From positions 1 to 52,053 of the forward strand of contig NZ_JVMD01000018.1 in the NCBI RefSeq assembly GCF_001056295.1: 52,053 nt of DNA, given 5' to 3'. Made by a program: the position numbers and the translations under genes. The notes under the pieces are model-generated. The model searched no databases. It was not told where the DNA came from and saw only the letters and a program-made list of their open reading frames with translations. Within the stretch, counting starts at the first letter, position 1. Each line of letters starts with the position of its first letter. Positions 44,005 to 52,053 of the stretch are shown here, piece after piece. The DNA is from Corynebacterium halotolerans (GTDB taxonomy: Bacteria > Actinomycetota > Actinomycetes > Mycobacteriales > Mycobacteriaceae).

Positions 44005-47000
44005 TGATTGACCTGGAAACCCTCCGCGGCATCCTCGCCGAAGAACTCGGCGTGAGCCCGGCCGACATCGGCGCCGGCGATGATCTGGTGAACCTCGGCC
44101 TCGATTCCCTCGGCGTGATCGGGATCAGCGAGGAACTCCGCCGCAGAGGTTGCGGCGTCCACTATTCGGCCCTGGTGCTGGAGCCGACGCCCGAAGCGTG
44201 GTTGCGGATCATCGGCGAATCCGCCGCCGCCGAAGGTGGGGCGGACCCCTCGGGCGGGATGACCGTCCCCGGTGGCGCGGACGAGGATGATGGCGAGCCT
44301 TTCCCCATGGCTCCCATGCAGCACGCCTACTGGGTGGGCCGGCGCGACGACCTCGGCCTCGGTGGAGTCGCGGCGCACCTCTACGTCGAGTTCGATGGCG
44401 GGGGAATCGACGCCGCGGCGCTGGAGCGCGCCGCCCGCGCCCTCATCGACCTGCACCCGATGCTCCGCACCCGGGCGCTCGGCGACGGGCGGCAGCGGGT
44501 GCTGCCCGCCTCGCCCGGGCCGGCCCTGACCATCGACGACGCGACCTGCCTGCCGGAAGAGGAGATCGAGCGGCGGCTGCGGGAAAAGCGGGAGGCGAAG
44601 AGCCACCAGAAACTCGACGTGGATGCCGGCGAGGTCATCGACCTCACCCTCACGCTGCTGCCGGGGGACCGCCATCGCCTGCACGTCGACGTCGACATGT
44701 TCGCCTGCGACGCGATGAGCTACCGCACGCTCCTGGACGACCTCATGCGCATCTACCGGAGCGAGCTGGCGCACGGGACGGAGCCCGCCGACGGCGACGA
44801 CGACCGCACCGTCCCCGAGCGACCCGGCGTGACGTACCGGGAGTACCGCCTGGCCATGGCGGATTCCGGCGGACCGGACGCGGAGGACGCGCGGTACTGG
44901 GAAACGCGGGTGCCCGAACTGCCGCCGCCCCCCGCCCTGCCCTTCGTCGAGGAGGCCCGGCGCGCCGACCCCCGGCGCAGCATCCGGCTCGAGCACAGGG
45001 TCGGGGCACTCGACGCGGCCCGGTTCGGCGATGCGGCCCACGCCGCGGGCGTGACGCCGGCGATGGTGCTGGCCACGTTGTTCACCGAGGTCATCGCCCG
45101 CTGGTCGACGCAGCGGAGGTTCCTGCTCAACGTGCCGTTGTTCGCCCGCGAGCAGGTGCACCCGGACATCGGCGGCGTCGTCGGCGACTTCACGAACTCC
45201 GTGATCGTCGGGGTGGACGCGGATCCGGGAGCATCGTTCCTCGACCGCGTCCGGGCGCTGTCCCGCGAAGTCCATCTCGCGGCCTCGCACTCGACGGTGA
45301 CGGGGCTCGACGTGCTCCGGTCGCTCGGCGCCCACCGGGGCGAGCCGGTCATGGCCTCGGTGGTGTTCACGTCCGGCCTCGATCTCGGCGAGGTCTTCTC
45401 GAGCCGGGTCCGGGACATCGCCGGCGATCCCGTGCACATCCTTTCGCAGGGCCCGCAGGTCGACATCGACGCCCAGGTCGTGGAATTGGACGGGGGACTG
45501 TTGGTCAACTGGGACGTCCGGCGCGATTGCCTGCCCGAGGGCGTCATCGGCGACATGTTCGGCGCGTTCACGCGCCTGCTCGACGCGGTCGCCCGCGATG
45601 TCCCGGACTGGAACCGCCCGCTGTCGGTGCCGCTGCCCCCGGCGCAGGCCTCGCGCCGGGCGGCCATCGCCCGCGACTCGGCCGATGGCGGCGCCGCGAT
45701 CGGGCGGCGGACGCTGCACCGGGAGTTCCTGCGCCGCGCGGAGGAGGCCCCGGAGCGGGTCGCGGCCGTGTCCGCGGACGGCGCCGTCTCCTACGGCGAA
45801 TTGGCGGACGGAGCCGCGGCGCTGGCGGCCGAACTGCGCCGTCGCGGGGTCCGATCGGGAGACGTCGTCGCAGTGTCCCTGCCCCGGGGAGTCGGCCAGA
45901 TCACCGCGATCCTGGCCGTCCTCATGGCGGGCGCCGCCTACCTGCCCATCGGCGTCGGGCAGCCGGGTCCGCGCCGGGATGCGATTCTGCGGAGCGGCGG
46001 TGCCCGGCACGTCATCGCCGATCCGGCCCGCATCGGCGAACTGCCCCCGGAGGTCGCCGTCGTCGATCCCGCGGCCGTCCCGGACGGGGCGGCGGATGGC
46101 GTGGACGCCGGCGCGGGGCCGGAGGACCTGGCCTACGTGCTGTTCACCTCGGGTTCCACCGGCGAGCCCAAGGGGGTGGAGGTCGCTCATGGCGCGGCGG
46201 CCCACACCATCGACGCGATCGCGTCGAGGTTCGGGTGCGGGCCGGAGGACCGGACCATCGCCCTGTCGGCGTTCGACTTCGACCTCTCCGTCCTGGATCT
46301 GATGCTCCCGCTGTCCGTCGGCGGCGCCGTGGTGCTCGTCGGCGAGGAGTCGACCCGCGACGCGGCGGAATGGGCGCGTCTGATCCGCGAGCACTCCGTC
46401 ACCGTCGTCAATGCCGCGCCCGGGCTGGTGGGGATGCTCCACGACATCGCGTCGGATGACGAGCTGGCGGGCGTCCGGCTGATCCTCACCGGAGGTGACC
46501 GGGTGCCGCCGTCGTTGGGCCGCGCCCTGTCGAGGCGCGTCCCGGGGCTCCGGTTCATCGCCATGGGCGGCGCCACCGAAGCGGCGATCCACTCCACCCG
46601 CGAGGAGGTGGGGCCCGATTACCCGGACGACTTCGCGTCGGTCCCGTACGGGCTGCCTCTGGACGGGGTCCAGCTGAAGGTGGTGAACGAACGCGGCGAG
46701 GAATGCCCCGATCACGTAATCGGCGAAGTGTGGATCGGCGGCGCCGCCGTCGCGCGGGGCTACCGCGGCATGCCGGAATTGACCGCGTTGAAGTTCATCC
46801 GGTCCGGTTCCGTGGATTGGTATCGCACGGGCGATCTGGGCCGCGTGCTGCCTGACGGGCGCGTGGAGTTCATCGGCCGCGCCGACGGTCAGCTGAAGAT
46901 CCGCGGCTACCGCGTCGAGCTGGGCGAGGTGGAGGCGGCGCTCGAATCTCTGCCCGGGGTTTCCGGTGCCGCGGCGACCGGGGCCGATGGCGCGATCGTC

Positions 47001-47507
47001 GCGGCGATCGTGCCGGCGCCGGATGCCGGGCGTGTGCCCACCGGCGCCGAGGCGCGCGCGGCGCTGGCGGGGATCGTGCCGGAGTACATGATCCCGGATG
47101 CGATCGCCGTCATCGAGGAGCTGCCCGTGACCGCCAACGGCAAGAAGGACCGGGCCGCCGTGTCCGCGCTGGTCGACCGTGGGCCGCGCGGCGTCGCCGA
47201 GCCCCCGGACGGTCCGGTCGAGTCGGCGGTGGCCTACCTGTTCGGGGCCCTGACCGGGGCCGGCGGCTGTTCCGCCGCGGACGATTTCTTCGACGTCGGC
47301 GGCAACTCGATCCTGGCCACGACCCTGACCGCCCGGATCCGCGAGCTTCTCGACGCCGCGGCGTTCTCGGTCGCGGACGTTTTCGAGGCGCGGACGGTGC
47401 GCGGCATCGCCGCGCGGGTGAGCGAGTCCGGCCGATCGCCGGGGGACGTCGCCGCGATGGCGGCGATGCTGATGGAGTTCGCCGATGGCGGGGAGGACGC
47501 GCGATGA
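44004..47507 (+). CDS. mbtB: Mycobactin-type NRPS, ArCP-Cy-A-PCP (MbtB-like)
   Basis: The protein has 1167 residues. It begins with an aryl-carrier domain (DLVNLGLDSLGVIGIS, Ser 35) that would receive salicylate. A heterocyclisation domain follows, with DVDMFACDAMSYRTLLDD (about 228), which is the Cy motif DxxxxDxxS in place of HHxxxDG. The adenylation domain (about 555-1060) has LFTSGSTGEPKG, AMGGATEAAIHS, YRTGD and TANGKKD. The final carrier has FFDVGGNSIL (Ser about 1100). The hand-read pocket D-L-L-N-L-G-M-I-H-K follows the DL-NL--I-K pattern of Cy-linked Cys/Ser/Thr domains, so an oxazoline from Ser or Thr is likely. Mycobacterial MbtB is longer and carries a thioesterase; here the protein ends soon after the carrier. 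Start is ATG within TAATG. Confidence 0.9.
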   Translation: MIDLETLRGILAEELGVSPADIGAGDDLVNLGLDSLGVIGISEELRRRGCGVHYSALVLEPTPEAWLRIIGESAAAEGGADPSGGMTVPGGADEDDGEPFPMAPMQHAYWVGRRDDLGLGGVAAHLYVEFDGGGIDAAALERAARALIDLHPMLRTRALGDGRQRVLPASPGPALTIDDATCLPEEEIERRLREKREAKSHQKLDVDAGEVIDLTLTLLPGDRHRLHVDVDMFACDAMSYRTLLDDLMRIYRSELAHGTEPADGDDDRTVPERPGVTYREYRLAMADSGGPDAEDARYWETRVPELPPPPALPFVEEARRADPRRSIRLEHRVGALDAARFGDAAHAAGVTPAMVLATLFTEVIARWSTQRRFLLNVPLFAREQVHPDIGGVVGDFTNSVIVGVDADPGASFLDRVRALSREVHLAASHSTVTGLDVLRSLGAHRGEPVMASVVFTSGLDLGEVFSSRVRDIAGDPVHILSQGPQVDIDAQVVELDGGLLVNWDVRRDCLPEGVIGDMFGAFTRLLDAVARDVPDWNRPLSVPLPPAQASRRAAIARDSADGGAAIGRRTLHREFLRRAEEAPERVAAVSADGAVSYGELADGAAALAAELRRRGVRSGDVVAVSLPRGVGQITAILAVLMAGAAYLPIGVGQPGPRRDAILRSGGARHVIADPARIGELPPEVAVVDPAAVPDGAADGVDAGAGPEDLAYVLFTSGSTGEPKGVEVAHGAAAHTIDAIASRFGCGPEDRTIALSAFDFDLSVLDLMLPLSVGGAVVLVGEESTRDAAEWARLIREHSVTVVNAAPGLVGMLHDIASDDELAGVRLILTGGDRVPPSLGRALSRRVPGLRFIAMGGATEAAIHSTREEVGPDYPDDFASVPYGLPLDGVQLKVVNERGEECPDHVIGEVWIGGAAVARGYRGMPELTALKFIRSGSVDWYRTGDLGRVLPDGRVEFIGRADGQLKIRGYRVELGEVEAALESLPGVSGAAATGADGAIVAAIVPAPDAGRVPTGAEARAALAGIVPEYMIPDAIAVIEELPVTANGKKDRAAVSALVDRGPRGVAEPPDGPVESAVAYLFGALTGAGGCSAADDFFDVGGNSILATTLTARIRELLDAAAFSVADVFEARTVRGIAARVSESGRSPGDVAAMAAMLMEFADGGEDAR

Positions 47508-50500
47508 GGGACCTGGAAGAGGTGCGGCGGCTGATGGCCCGGCACCGCGGCGAATCCGGCACGGTGGCCGACCGCCCGGCCCGGTCGCTGCCGGATCGGG
47601 CGCCCGCGTCGGCGGCGCAGAAATCGGTGTGGCTGGCCTCGGCGCTCGACCCGGACGACGTGTCGTACAACCTCTGCCTGAAGTTCACCTTCGAGGGCCG
47701 CATCGACGCCGAAGCGCTCGCGGGGGCCTTCGGGGATCTCGTCGACAGGCACGAAGTGCTGCGCACGACGTACCACGCAGACGACGAAGGAGCCCTGCAA
47801 CAGCGCATCCACGCCGACCTCGAACCGGAGATCACCCGGCACGCGATGCCGCCGGGCGACGCGGGCGACGCCGCCGTCGATGCGCTGGCCGCCGAGCAGG
47901 TCCGCCGGCCCTTCGACCTGGCGGCGCAGTCGCCGCTGCGCTTGGCCATCTGCGAACGGGGCCCCGGGCGGGTGGATGCGGTGATGGTGATCCAGCACAT
48001 CGCCTGGGACGGGATGACCATGCCCGTGCTGGCCCGGGACGTCGCCCGCGCGTATCGGCTGCGCACCGGCCGGCCCACCGAGGGGGACGGCTCCGTCCCG
48101 CCGTTGGCCGTCCAGGTCGCCGACTTCGCGGAATGGGAGGCGACCCATCCGGACGCTTCCGGAGAGGACCATTGGCGTTCCGTGTTCCCGGACGGTGTGC
48201 CGCAGATGAGGCCGATGCTCGGCGGGGCCGCGGATGCTCCCCCGAACGCCGGTGGACGGGTCGACGCGGTGCTTCCCGACGACGCCGCGCGGGCGCTGAC
48301 GGCCATCGCGGAGGAGTCGTCGGTGACCCCGTTCGCCGTGTTCCTCGCGGCGCATCATCTGGTGCTGCGCGCGGTGACCGGGGCGCGGGACACGGTGACC
48401 GGCACGACGGTGGCCAACCGGGAGGCCGTCGGCGCGGATGAGCTGATCGGCAACTTCAGCAACCAGGTGCCCATCCGGATCTCGGACGGGGGAGCGGAGA
48501 CGTTCGGCGATCTGGTGCTGCGGGCCGCGCGGTCCATCACCGGCGCGATGTCGGCGAAATCCGTCCCCTTCGATCGGATCGCCGCCATCGCGGGGGTCGA
48601 CCGGGCGGCGGGGGAGACCCTGTTCCCGGTGCTCGTCCTCTTCCTCCACGAGGGCATCGCCGGGCCGCGGCTGCCGGGCGCGGAGACCTCGTGGGAGCTG
48701 GTCCACGCCGATGCCGCGCTCCACGCGGTGGCCACGGAGGCGTTCATGCACCCGGGCCGGGTGGAGGTCCAGATGACCCACCGCCTGGACTCCGTGTCGG
48801 CCGAGGGGGCGCGGGCCCTGCAACGGGCGTTGGCCGCGGTGCTGTCGAACGCGGGCGCCGACGTGCCGACGGAGGAATTGGCGCAGGTGGCGCGGGCCGA
48901 GATCGAGTCGGCCGCCGCGCCCGCCTCCGCGATGGGCCGGGGCCGCCGGGTGCCGGTCGAGCCCGGCGACGTCGACGCGATGATCCGCGCGGCGTCGGCC
49001 GCGTCCCCGGATGCGGTGGCGGTGGTCGCGGAGGACCGCACTCTCACCTACGCCGAGTTCGATGCGCGGGTCTCGGCCTTGGCCGCGCGGCTCGCGGAGG
49101 CGGGGGCGCGCGCCGGCGAGATCGTCGCCGTCGTCGCCGAACGCGGTTCGTGGCTGCCCTGCGCGATCACCGCCGTGATCCGCACGGGCGCGGCGGTGGT
49201 CCCGGTGGATCCCCGGTACCCCGCCGAGCGGATCCGGATGATGCTCGACGACGCCGCACCCGCGGCCATCGTCCGCGCCGGCGATGTCCCGCTGCCGGAC
49301 ACGGCGGCCGCGATCGTCGACGTGGAGCGTATCGATGAGGAGGGGCCGGAAGCCGGAACGCCCGAATTCGTTCCGGCGCGGCCCATCCGCGGCGACGACC
49401 CGGTCTACCTCATTTACACGTCGGGGACGACGGGCCGGCCCAAGGGAGTGGTCAACCACCACCGGGGCGTCGCGTCCCATCTGCAGTGGATGGCCCGCAC
49501 CTTCGGCGACGGCCCGATCCGGATGCTGCACAAGGCGCCGATCTCGTTCGACGTGGGCATGGGCGAAGTGCTGCTGGCCCTGACTTCCGGGGGCACGGCC
49601 GTGATTCCCCCGGCCGATTGGTGGGCGGGGGACGCCGAGGGCCTTGCCTCGATGATCGAGGAACACCGGGTCACGGTGCTGTCGCTGGTGCCCGGCCTGC
49701 TGCGCGAGCTGCTCGCGGCGGGCGCGGCCGGGCGGCTGAGGACGCTGCGCCACCTGCTGCTCGGCGGCGAAGCGGTGCCCACCGATCTCGCGCGCCGGGC
49801 GAGGGCGGAGATCGGCTGCCGCGTGCACGGCCTCTACGGCCCGAGCGAAACTGCGATGGACGTCGCCTGGGTGGAATACGGCGATGATTTCCCGGAGGAC
49901 GGCTTCCTGCTCGGCGCCGCCGAGGACAACAACGACCTCCACGTCCTGGACGAAAACCTGCGGGAGCTGCCCGTCGGCGAGGCCGGCGAGCTGTGCATCG
50001 GCGGGGTGCAGGTCGGCCACGGGTATCACGGGGCCCCGGACGCCACCGCGGATGCCTTCGTGGACGACCCCTTCGAACCCGGCGGAACCCTGTACCGCAC
50101 CGGCGACGTGGCGAAATGGGGAGCCGACGGCATGCTGCGCTTCCTCGGCCGCATCGGCGACCAGGTGAAGATCCGGGGCAACAGGGTGGAACTGCTCGAC
50201 ATCGACGCGGCGCTGTGCAGGGTGCACGGGGTCGCGGCCGGCGCGTGCCGGCTCTTCGGGGTAACCGGCGCACCGGCGCGGCTCGTGGGCTACGTGGTCG
50301 CGGCCGACGGCGGAAAGCCGGACGAGCGCGCCATTCTCGCGGAGCTGGCCCGGGCCCTGCCCGCGTACATGGTGCCCGGGACGATCGTCGCAGTGGATTC
50401 CCTCCCCACGACCGCGACCGGGAAACTCGATCGCGCGGCCCTGCCGGAACCCCCGGGCGCACATGCCGCCGGAGGCGACGCCGACGAACCGCGCGGGGCG

Positions 50501-52053
50501 GCCGAGCTGGCCGTCGCCGATGCGTTCGCGCGCGCCATCGGGAAGGATGTCCGGCCGACCGCGCAGTCCGGGCTGATCGAGCTCGGGGGCGATTCCATCA
50601 CGGCGATCCGCGCGATCTCGCTGTTGCGCCGCAGCGGCTGGGAGGCCGAGGTGCGCGACATCCTCGGCGGCGGGACCGTCCGCACCGTGGCCGCCGCCGC
50701 GCGGCCGGTGTCCGCGACCGATCCCGCCGACGGGGCGGACGGCGGGGGATTCGCCGCGCCGGCTCCCGTCCATCCGTTGGCCGCGGCGCTGCTGGAGTCG
50801 GCCCCCGGCGGCGGTGGCCTGTGCCAGGCGCGGCTGCTGACCGCGCCGGCGGATTTCGGCGCGGAACGGCTGTCGGAGGTTCTGGAACGCCTGGCCGGGC
50901 TCCACCCCATCCTCTCCCGCGCGGTGGCCGGCGACGGCGGATGGCCGATGTTCGCGGAGCCGCCCGCCGGCGCCGAACCATTCACGATGGCGGAGGCGGA
51001 GGCGGAGGTCGCCGCCGCGGACGGGGTCGGGGAACTGATCGCGGAGCTCGCCTCCCGGCTCGATCCCGCCCGCGGGACGATGCTCGCCGGCGCGGTGGCC
51101 GAACTCCCCGCCGGGCGCCGCATCGTGCTGGTCGCCCATCACCTCGTCGTCGACGCGGTGTCCTGGGAGACCCTCATCGACGACTTCCGCGATCTCCGCG
51201 GCGTCGCAAAGCACACCGCCGCCGACCGCCGGCCGGAAGCGGCCGTCGCGGACCATGCGCGCCGCCTGCGCGCCGCCACACTGTCGGGCGAATTCGACGA
51301 AGACCTCGCCGCCTGGGAGAAGATCGCCGCGGACGCATCGGGGACGCTGGCCATCGACCCGGCCCGCGACACCGAAGCGACGGTCGACATCGCGGAGATC
51401 ACCATGCCCGAAGCGTCGTCCGCCGCACTCGCCGCCGGCGTGGAGCGGGCCTTCGGGTGCCGCGGGCAGGACCTGCTCATCGCGGGGCTGTCCATGGCGC
51501 TGCGCCGGCTGGGCCTCGACGCCGACGGCACGGTCGGGCTGACCCTCGAATCCCACGGCCGCGACGCGACCGGCTCCGTGCCACCGGTGCCGCCCGACGC
51601 GGTGGGCTGGTTCACCGCCGCGTACCCCGTCGCGGTGGAGGTCGGCGACGGCCTCGACCCCGTCGCCGCGGTGCACGCCGTGCGCCGGGCTCGCCGGCGC
51701 CTGCCCGATGACGTCCACGTCCACGGCTGCGCCATGTGGCTGGGCGAGCGACCGGCGCCCCGGCCCATCGCCTGCCTGAACCACCTCGGGACCGTCGCCT
51801 CCGATGCCCGGGAAGGGGACTTCGCGCCCGCCCCGGAAGCCCCCGCCCTCATCGGCGCGGCCGATGCGTCGGCGCCGCTGCCCAACGTCATCGACGTGAT
51901 GTCGCACGTCGGCGCGGACGGGCTGCTGGCCGCGACCATCAGGGTCGCCGCGAAGGTGCCCGGCGCACCCGGCGCCGCGGACGTCGGCCGGGAGCTCGGG
52001 GCCGCGCTGGCGGACATCGCGGCCGCGGCGGCGACGGGGGATGCCCGGCGCGC
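47504..52053 (+). CDS. Mycobactin-type NRPS, C-A-PCP-E module, cut by the window edge
   Basis: At least 1516 codons are open with no stop, starting from an ATG that overlaps the previous stop (ATGA). The protein begins MRDLEEVRRLMARHRGES. Condensation domain (about 40-470) has QHIAWDGMT near residue 163: the first His is Gln but the catalytic His remains. Adenylation domain (about 490-990): YLIYTSGTTGRPKG, GLYGPSETAMD, YRTGD, TATGKLD. Carrier: GLIELGGDSITAI (Ser about 1030). Epimerisation domain (from about 1070) with a complete HHLVVDAVSW (about 1210) and GWFTAAYPVAV. The hand-read pocket D-V-G-S-L-G-L-M-D-K ends in Asp-Lys, as in several ornithine/lysine-type pockets. It is probably the second lysine module (MbtE/MbtF-like). 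The downstream end, and any thioesterase or cyclising domain, lies outside the window. Confidence 0.88.
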   Translation, partial: MRDLEEVRRLMARHRGESGTVADRPARSLPDRAPASAAQKSVWLASALDPDDVSYNLCLKFTFEGRIDAEALAGAFGDLVDRHEVLRTTYHADDEGALQQRIHADLEPEITRHAMPPGDAGDAAVDALAAEQVRRPFDLAAQSPLRLAICERGPGRVDAVMVIQHIAWDGMTMPVLARDVARAYRLRTGRPTEGDGSVPPLAVQVADFAEWEATHPDASGEDHWRSVFPDGVPQMRPMLGGAADAPPNAGGRVDAVLPDDAARALTAIAEESSVTPFAVFLAAHHLVLRAVTGARDTVTGTTVANREAVGADELIGNFSNQVPIRISDGGAETFGDLVLRAARSITGAMSAKSVPFDRIAAIAGVDRAAGETLFPVLVLFLHEGIAGPRLPGAETSWELVHADAALHAVATEAFMHPGRVEVQMTHRLDSVSAEGARALQRALAAVLSNAGADVPTEELAQVARAEIESAAAPASAMGRGRRVPVEPGDVDAMIRAASAASPDAVAVVAEDRTLTYAEFDARVSALAARLAEAGARAGEIVAVVAERGSWLPCAITAVIRTGAAVVPVDPRYPAERIRMMLDDAAPAAIVRAGDVPLPDTAAAIVDVERIDEEGPEAGTPEFVPARPIRGDDPVYLIYTSGTTGRPKGVVNHHRGVASHLQWMARTFGDGPIRMLHKAPISFDVGMGEVLLALTSGGTAVIPPADWWAGDAEGLASMIEEHRVTVLSLVPGLLRELLAAGAAGRLRTLRHLLLGGEAVPTDLARRARAEIGCRVHGLYGPSETAMDVAWVEYGDDFPEDGFLLGAAEDNNDLHVLDENLRELPVGEAGELCIGGVQVGHGYHGAPDATADAFVDDPFEPGGTLYRTGDVAKWGADGMLRFLGRIGDQVKIRGNRVELLDIDAALCRVHGVAAGACRLFGVTGAPARLVGYVVAADGGKPDERAILAELARALPAYMVPGTIVAVDSLPTTATGKLDRAALPEPPGAHAAGGDADEPRGAAELAVADAFARAIGKDVRPTAQSGLIELGGDSITAIRAISLLRRSGWEAEVRDILGGGTVRTVAAAARPVSATDPADGADGGGFAAPAPVHPLAAALLESAPGGGGLCQARLLTAPADFGAERLSEVLERLAGLHPILSRAVAGDGGWPMFAEPPAGAEPFTMAEAEAEVAAADGVGELIAELASRLDPARGTMLAGAVAELPAGRRIVLVAHHLVVDAVSWETLIDDFRDLRGVAKHTAADRRPEAAVADHARRLRAATLSGEFDEDLAAWEKIAADASGTLAIDPARDTEATVDIAEITMPEASSAALAAGVERAFGCRGQDLLIAGLSMALRRLGLDADGTVGLTLESHGRDATGSVPPVPPDAVGWFTAAYPVAVEVGDGLDPVAAVHAVRRARRRLPDDVHVHGCAMWLGERPAPRPIACLNHLGTVASDAREGDFAPAPEAPALIGAADASAPLPNVIDVMSHVGADGLLAATIRVAAKVPGAPGAADVGRELGAALADIAAAAATGDARR

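Noticed and set aside
47234..51907. A 1557-codon minus-strand frame over the last NRPS
   Set aside because: The plus-strand frame from 47504 contains ordered C, A, PCP and E motifs to the window end. The minus-strand frame has none.

Overview
The window is high-GC actinobacterial DNA. The gene order ilvD – CFP-6-type membrane protein – MscCG-type channel – ilvB – ilvN – ilvC – serA – leuB is the arrangement known from Corynebacterium glutamicum. With a glutamate-exporter-type MscS channel, DtxR-type iron boxes and a GlxR-type site, the best reading is a Corynebacterium chromosome. No rRNA, tRNA, CRISPR array, prophage or insertion sequence was seen. All calls come from reading the sequence by eye; no database was searched.

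Left part (1-16 kb), amino-acid biosynthesis. A non-coding stretch with a 45-bp tandem repeat is followed by a secreted quinoprotein-like lipoprotein (-), a DoxX-like membrane protein (+), ilvD (-), a PH-domain membrane protein (-), the MscCG-like channel (-), then ilvB, ilvN, ilvC, an unfamiliar lipoprotein, serA and a polytopic membrane protein (all +). The 17-base palindrome TGTCCACTATGTGGACA precedes ilvD. An almost identical copy lies between the -35 and -10 of ilvB, and a weaker copy covers the predicted -10 of leuB at 30.1 kb. These look like one branched-chain amino-acid regulon. An Arg/Pro-rich 29-codon upstream frame may be translationally coupled to ilvB.

Middle (16-31 kb), transport and metabolism. 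There is a two-gene ABC exporter whose nucleotide-binding domains have decayed in complementary ways, a succinyl-CoA:acetate CoA-transferase (-), a G3E metallochaperone GTPase (-), an oligopeptide ABC importer (binding protein, two permeases, fused OppD-OppF) with a GlxR-like site upstream, two proteins of unknown function, and leuB.

Right part (31-52 kb), iron. A DtxR-boxed AroQ-family protein resembles the isochorismate-pyruvate lyase PchB (salicylate formation). It is followed by a siderophore ABC importer (ATPase and two permeases on -, binding lipoprotein on +, with a DtxR-like box between), a secreted lipase, and a tightly coupled operon: an MbtG-like lysine N6-hydroxylase, a stand-alone protein made of a degenerate condensation-like region plus a carrier domain, and three large NRPSs (C-A-PCP-E-like; ArCP-Cy-A-PCP; C-A-PCP-E, which runs off the window). 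This is the core of a mycobactin-type siderophore pathway in a rearranged form. The last NRPS (47504 to the end) is a real, open reading frame truncated by the window edge. Not seen here, and expected outside, are a salicyl-AMP ligase, an isochorismate synthase, an acyltransferase, an MbtH-like protein and any PKS.
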